Part shown: one piece after another, positions 37,084 through 47,949 of the stretch
How the letters are laid out: each line of letters begins with the position of its first letter
Numbering within the stretch: position 1 is the stretch's first letter
Source: Bretschneidera sinensis
Lineage: Eukaryota; Streptophyta; Magnoliopsida; Brassicales; Akaniaceae
DNA length: 64,000 bases
NCBI GenBank assembly: GCA_023935145.1
Contig: CM043700.1
Location: 141,321,328 to 141,385,327 of the forward strand
Direction of reading: 5' to 3'
Made by a program: the position numbers and the translations under genes
The notes under the pieces: model-generated
Told to the model about the DNA's origin: nothing
Database searches by the model: none
What the model saw: the letters and a program-made list of their open reading frames with translations, nothing else

Positions 37084-38947
37084 TATAAGGTAATTGCTAT
37101 TGCCAATATATTTTTCTCTTGCCAGTTTAAAATATCGCCCCAAAAATTCAGCTAAACGAATATAATTCGTGGTGCTTGTACCATTATGGGAATAATTGCT
37201 TATATTGTTCAGTATTAGATGTCATATAATTTGTTGCTTTATGATTTTTGTTTCGTCCTTCCTTTTCATTTTTTAAATTATTGTTTTGGGTTATCATAGC
37301 ATGATCCTTTTTTCTTGGTTTTGGCAGATGGGATTTACAGATTTCATTGAGGAAATGAAGCGGTATTTTCTGGTGTCAACTAAACCATTATATGCACTCC
37401 AATCCTCCATTTGTGTACATAACACCTAAACTTCTCATTAACAATCACTTTTAAGGGTGGATTTAAAATTGTGAATTTGTTAAATAGTTGTTTACCAAAT
37501 AGTCTTCGCTTATCAAAAAAATTTACTGCATAGTCTGTACATTATAAGGTTTTTTACTCAAAATGTGTATATTTGGCATTCCATGTTCAATAAACCAAGA
37601 TAACGTTTACTCAGTACAATGTAGACGCGAACTCAGTTCTATTGAATTTAGTTTGGATTTTGAAGAATCTTATTGATGTTTGTGGTGGCTTCGTTTTGTT
37701 GTCGATTCCTAATTGAGGACAAGATAATACACTTGTGGTTGAAGTTTGAACCTTTTCTTTTTTCTCCTCAAACGAAAGTTCGTTGTTTGAACTTTTATGG
37801 CTTTGTTATCAGAAAGAGTGTTGTTTTTTTTTTTTAATTCGTTGAAGCAATATTATACTAGTTAAATGATAATCATTCACAATTAAGTTTATGATATTAT
37901 CACATAATTAACATGTAAGTTTACAATCTTATCAATTTTTTATGCGCATAATATTATTATTTTATTATGTTAAAGTGGAAAAAAATAATCTAATAAATTG
38001 AGACAATTTATTCACATGGGTGAGAGTTGAATATAAGATTCTATGGTTTTAGATTTCAGTTTTAGAAAGTAATTTTGTTAGTTGAACTTTTATCAGAGAT
38101 TTTATTAGTATCTTTTGGTTTAACAGTGATTTTTGTTTAAAAAATAGTTTTTGAAAGACTTATTAATAAAATAGTATTAAATAATTGTTTAATATTTAAT
38201 AAAACTATAAAGAATCTATTTGTAATTGTATATTATAAATAGAGACTTTATTCGTATATTACAAAACGCTTTTAAAATAGATTCATGGAAAAATCAAAAA
38301 CTAAACAATCAGTTTATACAAAAATCAAATTTGTATTCTTTTAAATAAACTGTTATAACAATTATTTTATTAAATATAAAATAAATTTTAATTTAAAAAA
38401 TCATTTTATCTATCATAAAGCAAAACTATTGTTACATGAAACAGAACTTTACATTTAAAGACGAAATTTTTGGGTGTAGCAGGTACATTTGCACCAAATG
38501 TATGTTAACCGTTCAAAACAAAAATCACTTTTTCTTCATTGATGGTTAACATGCACCCAATGTAACTTGTATCTAGTATACCCAAACATTTCACCGGGCA
38601 AATGTATGCAGCTCTGCAGCTGCTCACCAGTATGGCTCACGTGGTGGTGTTGTTCCAGGATCGAGCCTGTTAAGGGTGAGTGGGATCAGTCACGGCTTGT
38701 AATTTTTCTGTCTCATCGGGTATAGTGCTATTTTTTTCCTCTAATTTACGTGGGATTCATTCCATTTCTTTTACTTATATTGGATCATAAATAAGCACTT
38801 GCCTATTAATTAGTGGAAACTTCTCAGTAGTGAGGGGATACCTAGCAGAAACAAACAAATCAATGTGCTTTTCACTTGACTTGAATCAGTCCTAATATCT
38901 CATGAAAAATACAGTAATTAAAAAAAAAATCACTCCTATACTCCCAT
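37084..38947. other. ATG3 3' region and PLAT upstream region
   Basis: Contains the probable spliced ATG3 3' UTR (downstream exon from about 37328) and then AT-rich intergenic sequence to the PLAT promoter. No further gene is recognised. Confidence 0.5.
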
Positions 38948-38957
38948 CTATATATAC
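38948..38957 (+). promoter_or_regulatory. TATA box of PLAT gene
   Basis: The sequence ctatatatac lies 65 bases upstream of the PLAT ATG at 39022. A transcription start about 30 bases downstream would give a short leader containing gagagagagt. Confidence 0.6.
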
Positions 38958-39021
38958 CCTCTCACATCTCTAAGCTAAGTTGCATTACAGAATTCAGAGA
39001 GAGAGTTTGAAAGAGAGAAAG

Positions 39022-39998
39022 ATGAGTCGTTACCTCTCACTAATCCTGGTAGCTCTGTTTCTCACTACTGCTGCTGCTGGAGACTCCACTGTAAGTACCT
39101 AACAAATTTATCTCCATAAAACTTGGATTTATTTTCATTTCTCTTCAATTTCAATACCTTAGCTCTCACATCATGTAACAATAATCTTGGTGAATCTGCA
39201 ATTTTGACTAAGAACCCACATCATCAAATCCACAGATAACCATTTTTTCTCACCTTACTTTCGCACCATTCCTCCAACCGAGAAATTCTTGACTACGTGG
39301 AGAGAAAATCTTTATTTGATTGATAATTTTTAAAAACTTTACTGATAATATTCATAATTGATACAACCAAAATTTCTCCGACCAATAACATCAGCACAGT
39401 AAATCGTTTAGCCTTTTATGTTAGAAATTTTTGTTCAAAAACTAACATCCATATATCATCAACGCAAAGCTTTCAATGATACACATTCTTAACGTTCGTT
39501 GATCTTTTTGGGGTTTCCTTGCAGGATAACTGCGTCTATACTCTGTACGTAAGAACAGATTCATTCATCAAATCCGGCACAGATTCCAAGATCAGCGCAA
39601 CTCTAGGGGATGCAACGGGCCGTTCAGTGTGGGTCCCGGATCTCGAATCATGGGGCCTGATGGGCCCTACACACAGCTACTACGAGCGTGGCAACCTCGA
39701 CATCTTCAGTGGTCGTGGGCCCTGCATCGGCGGACCAATATGCCGACTCAACCTCACCTCCGATGGATCGGGGTCCCACCACGACGGTTGGTACTGTGAC
39801 TACGTTGAGGTCACCTCCACTGGGGCCCACAAGGAATGTTCGCAGACTAAGTTTTATGTCGATCAGTGGCTGTCCACCGATGCTCCTCCTTACGAGCTGA
39901 CGGCTGTCCTTGATGGGTGCAAAAATTGGGATGGTCTCGCGAAGCATTGGATCAGTGGGCGTTTTGCTGTTGGAAATCCCAAGAGATCAACGGCTTGA
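39022..39998 (+). CDS. Secreted PLAT/LH2-domain protein (PLAT-plant-stress type)
   Basis: Plant single-PLAT proteins are small endomembrane or secreted proteins linked to abiotic stress tolerance; the beta-sandwich is thought to bind lipids or proteins. Exons 39022-39090 and 39525-39998 join in phase 0 to 180 residues, normal for the family. Residues 1 to about 19 (SLILVALFLTTAAAG) form a signal peptide whose cleavage falls just before the intron. The PLAT domain starts at DNCVYTLYVRTDSFIKSGTD and runs through SVWVPDLESWGLMG, FSGRGPCIGGPICRLNL and HHDGWYCDYVEVT. Downstream, KFYVDQWLSTDAPPYELTAV completes the fold. Exon 2 is distinctly more GC-rich than its surroundings. No catalytic residues of lipoxygenase or lipase are present. 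Confidence 0.93.
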
Positions 39999-40689
39999 GA
40001 TTTGTTAGGAGATTAGAGTCTACTAGTACATATATGCTGGGAGTTTTTAATGTTTTTGGATCTATTTTGCATGCTTTTGTGTTAGTATAATTTGGAATTA
40101 ACTTTGAAGGAATATGTCCTTTTTAGTAAAAAAGAAATAAAAAAAAATCAATTGATTTCCGGTTTGAAGCTTTTGACAGTCAGCCTTACCCACCGATTGA
40201 CTAGATAAAATTGGAACAAGTTTTGGGCTGAAATTGTTGGGTTCAACATAAGAGAATGGTGGTTTAGCCCTTGAAGCGATTCAAGAGTTCAGGCCCAAAT
40301 TGCACAGTTGTTAAACTATGGGTCTTCAAATAAAGAAGCCCACACCTTCGCAAAAAATGGACCTTCAGGGCCTCTTTCCATTTCCATGGAGCCCATGTTT
40401 TCATTTCTTCTTTTTTTTTTCTTTTCTTAAAGAAATGCTCCGCAATGTTCATGAAGCCATGCGTCATTCCCTCATGGCGTTGACAATTCATACACTTGCG
40501 ATGAGGGAGAAGAAGAAAGAGCAGTAAAGAAGAGACATTATGGTTTAAAATTAAAACATGTTTTTATAAAATCATTACAAAATTGTTCTTTTATTAATTT
40601 CAATTTTTTCTTTGAGCATATTCGGAACAAATAAATTTTATAAATTATAGAATTATAGTTATTATGTTTGAAAAGATAAAAACTATTAG
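39999..40689. other. PLAT 3' UTR and intergenic region
   Basis: No gene is recognised. The stretch contains the 3' UTR of the PLAT gene, then unremarkable sequence leading into the LTR-like block. Confidence 0.45.
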
Positions 40690-40850
40690 GAAAAATTACC
40701 GGGTAGAAACTAACACACAACTAAAGTGAAATGAAAAAAATAAAGATAAAATAGACACAAATATTTTACGTGGAAAAACCCCCAAATAAACTTGGGGTAA
40801 AAAACCACGGAGAAGTGTAGGAGGATTTCATTATTGTAAAATAGGGATTA

Positions 40851-40920
40851 CAACATTTTCTCTCTGATTACAATGAGATAACAATCAACATCTTCTCTCT
40901 GATTACAATGAGATAACAAT
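40851..40920. repeat. 35-bp tandem duplication inside solo LTR
   Basis: The unit at 40851-40885 (caacattttctctctgatta...) is repeated at 40886-40920 with one base different. Confidence 0.75.
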
Positions 40921-41112
40921 TATCTAATCTCTATTGTAATAGGAGAAACAACTCTCTCACAAAATCGGAAAAATATTACTTACAAAAAAGGAACAAATTT
41001 TCCTCTCTAAGTAGTAACTCTCAAGAAAACTCTCACACTCTTTCTAATACTCTTCTTGGTGTGTTTTACAAATGAAAGCTAAATGAGTATTTATAGGCTT
41101 CATTGGCAACTC

Positions 41113-41275
41113 ACCATTAATGTTGGTAGCTTACCATTAATGTTGGCAGCTCCACCCTAATTAATTTTGACAGCTCACCATTAATATTGACAGTCTTTGT
41201 CTCCACCAACTTGCCATTAATATTGGTAGTCATTGTCTCCACCAACTTGCCATTAATATTGGCAGCCTTCGGCTA
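41113..41275. repeat. Degenerate ccattaatattgg repeats in solo LTR
   Basis: At least five imperfect copies of ccattaat(a/g)ttgg(t/c)ag occur. The last two are embedded in a longer duplicated unit containing tctccaccaacttg. In the putative LTR they lie upstream of the TATA motif (minus strand), so they could be an enhancer-like array. Confidence 0.6.
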
Positions 41276-41649
41276 GTGGAGAAAGTGACTTTACCACAAT
41301 AAAAATGTCATCTCTTATCACAAAAACTAAGATATTCATTTCCAAATAAATTTTATAAAATTTACAAATGAATTTCACAAAATGTATCATTAAAAGTTAT
41401 ATTAACCAAAATACTCCATCTTTCTCTCTCTCCCTCTCCTTTCTTACTCCCCCTTCCCCTCCCTCTCTCATCTTTTGAATTTTTTATTTATTTCAAATAT
41501 TTTAAACATAATGAATTTTACAATTTAATATAAAAAAAAGTCAAACATTAAAAACCAATTCTACATTAAAAAAAAATTCATTTCATTTCAAATAAAATGA
41601 ATTCAATTTACAAACAGACTCTTAATGTTCGAGACACCATGATCATGAG

Positions 41650-41820
41650 AGTAGTAGGTGTATTGACAATAAAGATCAATCAGAATTTTCTCCAATGCCA
41701 CAGCATCCTGGAAAATGTTCATGGCAAACTCAAAACCACTCACTCACCGTAATAACCAGCCAATTCAACCACCTTGAGGTAATTATGAGGGCAAGCAACA
41801 ATTTCTGTAATTGTTCTTCC
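41650..41820 (-). pseudogene. Fragment of F-box/FBD-type protein gene
   Basis: On the minus strand TITEIVACPHNYLKVVELAG is followed, after a frameshift and a stop, by FEFAMNIFQDAVALEKILID. This is the hallmark order of the FBD domain at the C-terminus of plant F-box/LRR proteins (LKxVEL... then ...ALEKIxID). Only about 170 bp remain and the reading frame is broken. Confidence 0.65.
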
Positions 41821-41890
41821 GTCCCTCAAAGGTACTGAATTTCACTTCAACCGCAGAGAGGGAAATACCCAAATCAATTCATTCCTACTC

Positions 41891-41914
41891 AATATATATA
41901 TATATATATATATA
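41891..41914. repeat. (TA)n microsatellite
   Basis: About twelve TA dinucleotides lie just before the duplicated ATG3 fragment. Confidence 0.8.
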
Positions 41915-42003
41915 GTTGCACTTTTTTACTTTGAAACCAAAAAGATGAATCATTGAAGCATAAAAGAAAACAATCTATTATGACAATAAATAAGATTTAC
42001 AAG

Positions 42004-43541
42004 CAGCTCCATAGAAGAAGAATATGAAGCTGCTGGAGGTGAAGTCTTGCTTGATAACGAAGACAATGACGGCTGTCTGGCAACTCATGGGAAACCAAAA
42101 GGTATATTTTCATTTTGAGCTTTGTGTTTGATTGGACTCTCCTTAACTCCTCAGATTCTTTTCTATTACTCTGAATTGGTTCCTGAAATGTCAGAAATAT
42201 CAAGTGTTTATAAACTTACAGCATTTGTATTCTGGTAATTGGAGGGGATGGAATGGAAAGTAAGGGGGATTATGTTACCTCCCGTTGTTTGGAAGTTTTT
42301 TTTAAAGGAGGGTAAGGTAATTGGAAACCTCCTTTTACCTCAAAAACCCCACTTTTGGAGGTTTTTGGAGGTAATGTAAACCACATTTATTGATTTTGAT
42401 TCAAAGTATCAAAACTACTCTTATTTAGTTTTTTTTTATAATTAATAGTTAAGGTATTTATATAACTTAACCATTTTCACTCTATTTTCAATTCCTTTCC
42501 TTTAATTATAACATCCGAAGAATGGGAGGTTAACCACCCCTACCTTACTTTCCATTATCTTCCATTCCATTAAAAATCATTCCATTTCATTCCCGTATAG
42601 CTCCCAGACACACTGTTAATTGTTTCCCCGAACTGGAATTTGTTCCATAGGAGCATTGATGATGTCTTATGCCATGCCTTTAGGTGAGGTGTTCTGTAGG
42701 AGCATTGATGATATCTTTTGGTTGATTAAAGGATTGAAATCACTTTAATCCATTCTATGAGACAGAACAAATATAACAAGTCATAGTTGCATATTTTCTG
42801 ATTCCAGATTGGTTACTCCGACCTAGAGTATATGAGTTGATCTTGTCTGTGTATTAGATGAATTTACCTGTGAAAATCGCTTTAACTTTGCATGGTCGCT
42901 GCACACTGTTTTCAATGCAGTAAAGCTTTAAGAAACTTAAGAAGTAAAAGACTAGTTTCTGCGTGCACATCAAGTTCTTTCCTTGGTTTATCTTCTGCCA
43001 ATTCTCGGCTTACCTGGACCCATTTTGTCCTTTTACTGTTGATTTCTTTTGACTAAATTGCATTTCATATATTTCCAAAAATTGTCTTCCTATCTAAGTT
43101 TCTTTTGTATGCAGGTAACCATTGAAGACCATCCTCACTTGCCTGGGAAGCATGCATCTGTACATCCGTGCCGACATGGAGCTGTGATGAAGAAAATTAT
43201 TGATGTCTTGATGTCACGTGTAGTGGAGCCTGAAGTTGACTAGTAGATTTCCTTTTTTTTCATATTTGTTAAATTTGACTCATTCTTGACTATAATAACA
43301 AGCGTTCAGCGCCTCTAACCAAATAAGTTAAAAGTGGCTACTCTAAATTCAATTGAATTAAACTACCTTACACCAGTCGACTTTAATGATTTTTTCTTTT
43401 CTTTTTGCAAGGCTTCCATATAAAAAAATAATAATAAGCATTTTGGTTAATTCTGTCTTTCCCTCCTACTTGTTGCGCATTAGTAGCTGGTTGTTTCTTA
43501 TATGCTAGTTTTCCCGTCTGGTAATTTTGTTACTTGTTATA
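42004..43541 (+). pseudogene. Partial duplicate of ATG3 (exon 3 fragment, intron 7 end, exon 8)
   Basis: 42004-42128 copies 32868-32992 (most of exon 3 and the start of intron 3). 42129-43541 then copies about 35538-36961 (late intron 7, exon 8, start of intron 8), so the 2.5 kb with exons 4-7 is absent. Exon 8 lies at 43115-43242 and still encodes [13 protein letters not shown]. Its GVEPEVDK is changed to VVEPEVD, and the donor gacaagtac has become gactagtag, which destroys the splice site and creates a stop. The copy ends abruptly at the LTR of the next element. It cannot make ATG3. Confidence 0.9.
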
Positions 43542-43967
43542 TGTTGAAATTTTGAGTTCAGATATGTTATAACATTATATATGTAGACTCGTTATCTAAT
43601 AAAGGACACAATTAAGTGATATAATTTTTATATGTCCCTAAAGTATCAAGGTTCTTTAGTATAAGTCACCTTATGTATAGAAACCCGATGTGGTATGGGT
43701 CTTTATTAATGGGTCAAAGACCCAAAGCACATGTGTGAGGTAACTGTTAGGGTTATGGTCCCTAAGGCACATGGATATAAATAGACATCAGGGGAGGGTG
43801 TCTAACGTGTGCTAAATTTTATTGAAATAGACAGTTATTCTCCCTCTCCACTAACATTCAGTTTATTAGTTCTCATACCAAAGATGGTTCTCTCTGTAGC
43901 CTTAGAAGATCAACCCAATGAGGCTTGCTTGCAATGGATTCTGGTTTGTGTTTCTAGCTCATCTTAT

Positions 43968-44030
<63 letters not shown>

Positions 44031-44111
44031 TATGAATTCTTGACAAGTTTAATATGAAAATATCTTGGTTGTATCATTGATGATTTTTGTATTAGTATCA
44101 GAATTAAAACA
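43542..44111 (+). repeat. Copia 5' LTR
   Basis: 570 bp starting tgttgaaatt and ending attaaaaca, so TG...CA. It contains a TATA-like gatataaatagac at 43773-43785 and a long (TA)n(CA)n microsatellite near its 3' end. Confidence 0.85.
43970..44032. repeat. (TA)n(CA)n microsatellite in LTR
   Basis: An uninterrupted TA repeat of about 42 bases passes into about ten CA units inside the U5 side of the Copia LTR. Confidence 0.9.
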
Positions 44112-44113
44112 AT

Positions 44114-44126
44114 TGGTATCAGAGCC
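44114..44126 (+). other. Copia primer-binding site
   Basis: The sequence tggtatcagagcc is complementary to the 3' end of initiator tRNA-Met and lies two bases after the LTR. Confidence 0.9.
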
Positions 44127-45208
44127 TTTCATGTTAAATTGTTGAGATTCATATGAAAATTGAGTTTCTTGAATTTTCTCCCATAAAGTATATTTAGGGC
44201 AGAAATTTGTTTTGAAAAAATTGCTATAAATCCATGTTTGTTGATGTGATTATGATATGTGAATCAGATTGTATGATTACTCTGTGAATTGTATCTCCAA
44301 ATATGATTTTTTGGTATGAAAATATTAAATTTTGGTGATTTTTAGTGACTGTTTTTGTAACTGCAAATTGCAGTTTATCAAACCAGCGCTGCTACGCTGG
44401 CTTTGATCTTTCTTTTTGGGCTAATTTCGTAAATTATGCATTAAACCCTTTGGCGCTGGTTCATATGATAAAGATAGCCGTTTTTAATTTTTCTATAACT
44501 AGTGGAAATCATTTTTTATTTTCATGACAACTTGCCATGATATTTTGGATATGCTGAGAATATATAGTAAAGTGGAAATTGTGGAATTTTTTTATTTATT
44601 GTCATGACAGCTTGCCAATTGCAAGCATATTATTTTGGTATTCATTGTAGAAGAACACTACAGTCAGTCCCAAAATCTAGAGAACTGGCGTTGCAGCACT
44701 AGCGATCTGTCCCTTAGGCAGATTACTGGCGCCAAGGGCTGGCACCATGGTGCCGGTCAAGTTTAAAAAAAAAATTAAGGATTTTGTTCCGAATTTTATG
44801 TTTAATGTTTTTTATGAATGAATTGAAGTATTATGTTGCCAAAGAATCTCTAATATGTAAATTTATTTATTTTAAGACATGTAAACATGTTATTAATATG
44901 TGAAAATAATCGGCCCAAAAGAAGATTATTTTTTCATTGTTAATAGATTAAATAGTTGTGAATATGTGACAAATAAAGGGTGTCATGCGAATAATGTGTC
45001 GGTCCAAAGAAAGGCACATTATTTGGCAGGTTGGGTTGTCAATATTTATGAACTATATTTGAGATACCACTTACAAGTTGATATTTCTGTCCAAAGACTA
45101 AGTATTAATGTTGTGCTAGGTATCTTGTTATGGGCTCACATGCATGTGTATATGTATACAATTTTGTTTTGATTCATATATACATGTGTTGTTATTAATT
45201 GTGAGCTT
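44127..45208 (+). other. Copia untranslated leader
   Basis: About 1.1 kb between primer-binding site and gag with no supported ORF. It contains the hairpin arms ccagcg/cgctgg at 44384-44401 and a 14-bp perfect palindrome, ggcaccatggtgcc, at about 44740-44753, next to other ctggcg/cgctgg-type motifs. These could be part of a packaging or dimerisation structure. Confidence 0.5.
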
Positions 45209-47949
45209 TTGTTCTTATTTATACTAACATCGATTTCTGCTAACATCAACAGCATTCTCGTGCTTAACGGCACGAATTTCAAGAAGTGGCAAGATCATGT
45301 TATAATCGTGCCAGGGTGCATAGAATTAGACTATGCATTAAGGGTCGATCGCCCCGCACCTTTGACCAGCGATAGTACCGCTGAGCAAAAGGTTGTATAT
45401 TAAAATTAGGAGTGAACAAACCGCATGAGCCAAACGAAAAGGTCGAGACAAGCACCATCTTGACTAAGCTTGTCTCAATGCGGTGCAAGGGGAAGGGGAA
45501 TATAAGAGAGTACATCATAGAGATGTCAAACCTTGTGACAAGACTAAAGGCATTCAAGTTGGAATTGTCAGAAGAAATTCTGGTGCACTTAGTCTTGTTC
45601 TCTCTTCCTACACAATTCAATCCTTTCAAAATCAGTTACAATACTCAAAAAGAGAAATGAACTATGAATGAGCTGATTGCTCAATGTGTACAAGAGGAAG
45701 AGAGACTTAATCATGAAAAAGTTGAAAGTGCTCATTTAGCATCAACTTATCAGGACCCCAGTTCCAACAAGAAAATAAATAGGAACATTAAAGGAAAGGA
45801 AACTGTTGGGTCTGGAAATTCACACCACAAGGGACAACAGAAACAAGATAAAGGTATAACTTATTTCTTTTACCACAAAGTTGGTCATGTGAAGAAAGAC
45901 TGCACAAAATATGCCAAGTATGTGACCTGGCGTGAGAAGAAGGGTAAACTTCTAAAATTTGTTCGTTCAGAAGTTAATTTGGCCTTAGTACCTAAGAACA
46001 CCTGGTGGATAGATACAGGTGCAACTACTCACATAAGTGTTTCTATGCAGGGGTGCATAAGGAGCCGAACGCCAACTGATGCTGAAAGATTCATCTATAT
46101 AGGAAATTGCGAAAGAGCTCCTGTTAAGGCAGTTTGTTTATTTAGATTACAATTGGAATTTGGTTGTAATTTTGATTTGGATGAGACTTTTTATGTACCA
46201 TTTTTTAGACAGAATTTGGTTTCTATTTCATGTTTGGACAAATCAGGTTTTTCTTGTTCATTTGGAAATAGAAAGTTTAGTCTATTTCAGAATTCAAATT
46301 TGTTTGGTACTGGTTCTTTAATTGATAATTTATATAAACCGGATTTGATTGCCTCCAAAGAAAATGAATCCTTGCATACCAGTAATGTTGGTATTAAGCG
46401 CAGATTAACAAATGAGAATTCATTAATGTTATGGCACAAGTGTTTAGGACATATTTCTAAACAAATGATTCAAAGACTTATGTCAGAAGGAATTCTTGAT
46501 CCCTTAGATTTGTCAGATTTTGAAGTCTACATTGAGTGCATTGAGGGAAAACAAACAAATGTTAAAAATAAAGGTGCTAATAGGAGTAATAGTGTCTTAG
46601 AATTGATACATACGGATATTTGTGGCCCATTCCCTACAGCTTTTTGGAATGGACAATAATATTTTATTACTTTCATAGATGACTACTCCAGGTATGGCTA
46701 TCTTTATTTAATTCCTGAGAAGTCTCAATTTATAGACATGTTCAATAATTTCAAAGCCAAAGTTGAAAATCAATTAGGCAAGAAAATTAAAGCTGTCAAA
46801 TCTGACCGTGGAGGTGAATACTACGGTAGATATGATGGATCAGGTGAACAACGTCTCGGACCCTTCGCCAAATTTTTGATGGAATGTGGGATCATTCCTG
46901 AATACACCATGCCAAGGACTCCTAGTCAAAATGGTGTAGCTGAGAGACGAAACTAAACCTTAAAGGATATGGTAAGAAGTATGATTAGTCATTCTTCTTT
47001 GCTAGAATCAATTTGGGGTGAAGCCATCAAGATCGCAGTTTACATCTTGAACAGAGTTCCAAGTAAAGAAGTAGCTAAAACCCCATACAAGTTATGGACA
47101 GGCAAAAAACCTAGCATTAGGCATTTGCAAGTTTAGGGATGTCTGGCTGAGGCTCGGCCTTATAAGCCAAATGAGAATAAGTTAGACTCAATGACCGTTA
47201 GCTGCTATTTTGTTGGATACTCTTAAAGATCAAGGGGTTTCAAATTTTATGATTCCTCTAATATATCCTTTTTCGAAATGGGCAATGCCAAGTTCATTGA
47301 GGATGTTGAGTTAAGTGGGAGAGACCAACTCAGGCAAGTCAATTTTGAGGAGGAATATGTTTACATTCCTGTTGTTGCAACTGAAAACGTTCAGGTATCC
47401 ATACCTAATGTTATTCAAAATGAAAATCCGGAGGAATATGTTTACATTCCTGTTGTTGCAGCTGAAAATGTTCAGGTATCCATACCTGATGTTATTCAAA
47501 ATGCAAATCCGAAGATCCAACGCATTGATGACAAACCTAAATTATCGCCCGCTCAAAATCAGGAACCGCCTGAGGTTCATCAAGAGGTACCTCAACAACC
47601 TCAAGTAGAAGTGACATTAAGGAGATCCACTAGAGAAAGGAGAAACGCGATTTCAATTGACTATGTCGTGTATCTCCAGGAACATGAGTTTGATATGGGT
47701 CTGAAAGATGATCTGACTTCTTTTAGTCAAGTCACACAATGTCCTAATTCTGAAAAGTGGATTGAAGCCATGAAGAATGAGATGAAATCAATGGATGACA
47801 ATGGTGTTTGGGACTTAGTAGAGTTGTCCAAAGGTGCGAAACTGATTAGTTGCAAATGGATATTTAAAACCAAACGGGATTCGAAAGGCAACATTGAAAG
47901 ATATAAGGCCCGCCTAGTCGCCAAAGGTTTCATTCAAAAGGAAGGCATT
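45209..47949 (+). pseudogene. Copia gag-pol remnant (Tnt1/RE-like)
   Basis: Domains follow Copia order. Gag (about 45240-45660) contains LNGTNFKKWQDHV. A zinc-knuckle relic (about 45866-45905) reads YHKVGHVKKDC, with the first two cysteines lost. Protease (about 46000) has WWIDTGATTHIS. GAG-pre-integrase has LWHKCLGHIS. Integrase (46600-47100) has DDYSRYGYLYL, SDRGGEYY and TPSQNGVAERRN. The start of reverse transcriptase (47750-47945) has KWIFKTKRDSKGNIERYKA. In-frame stops lie at 46657, 46954, about 47133 and 47224, and there is a frame change within gag. The ORF ends where the next LTR begins. An 81-bp in-frame tandem duplication sits in the integrase-RT linker. Confidence 0.9.
47350..47511 (+). 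repeat. 81-bp in-frame tandem duplication in Copia pol
   Basis: Copies at 47350-47430 and 47431-47511 each encode 27 residues beginning EEYVYIPVVA and ending in QN(E/A)NP. Few differences separate them. The repeat lies in the variable linker between integrase and reverse transcriptase. Confidence 0.85.

Larger units (their letters stand above)
40690..41400 (-). mobile_element. Probable solo LTR, minus orientation
   Basis: Read on the minus strand, the block has the usual layout of a plant LTR: a TATA motif (tataaatactc, near 41090), then a transcribed leader with gagagttttcttgagagtta, then acgtggttttt-like sequence near the far end. No coding domain adjoins it. It contains a perfect-looking 35-bp tandem duplication and several ccattaatrttgg repeats. 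The exact termini and target duplication could not be placed, so the boundaries are approximate. Confidence 0.5.
43542..47949 (+). mobile_element. Tnt1/RE-like Copia retrotransposon, interrupted
   Basis: The 5' LTR (43542-44111) is followed by a tRNA-Met primer-binding site, a leader of about 1.1 kb, and a decayed gag-pol on the plus strand. The element stops in mid reverse transcriptase at 47949, where Sirevirus A is inserted; the rest should lie beyond the right edge of the window. It landed in intron 8 of the duplicated ATG3 fragment. Confidence 0.9.

Noticed and set aside
44900..45172. 90-residue open frame before Copia gag
   Set aside because: It has no retroelement domain and lies in the untranslated leader.
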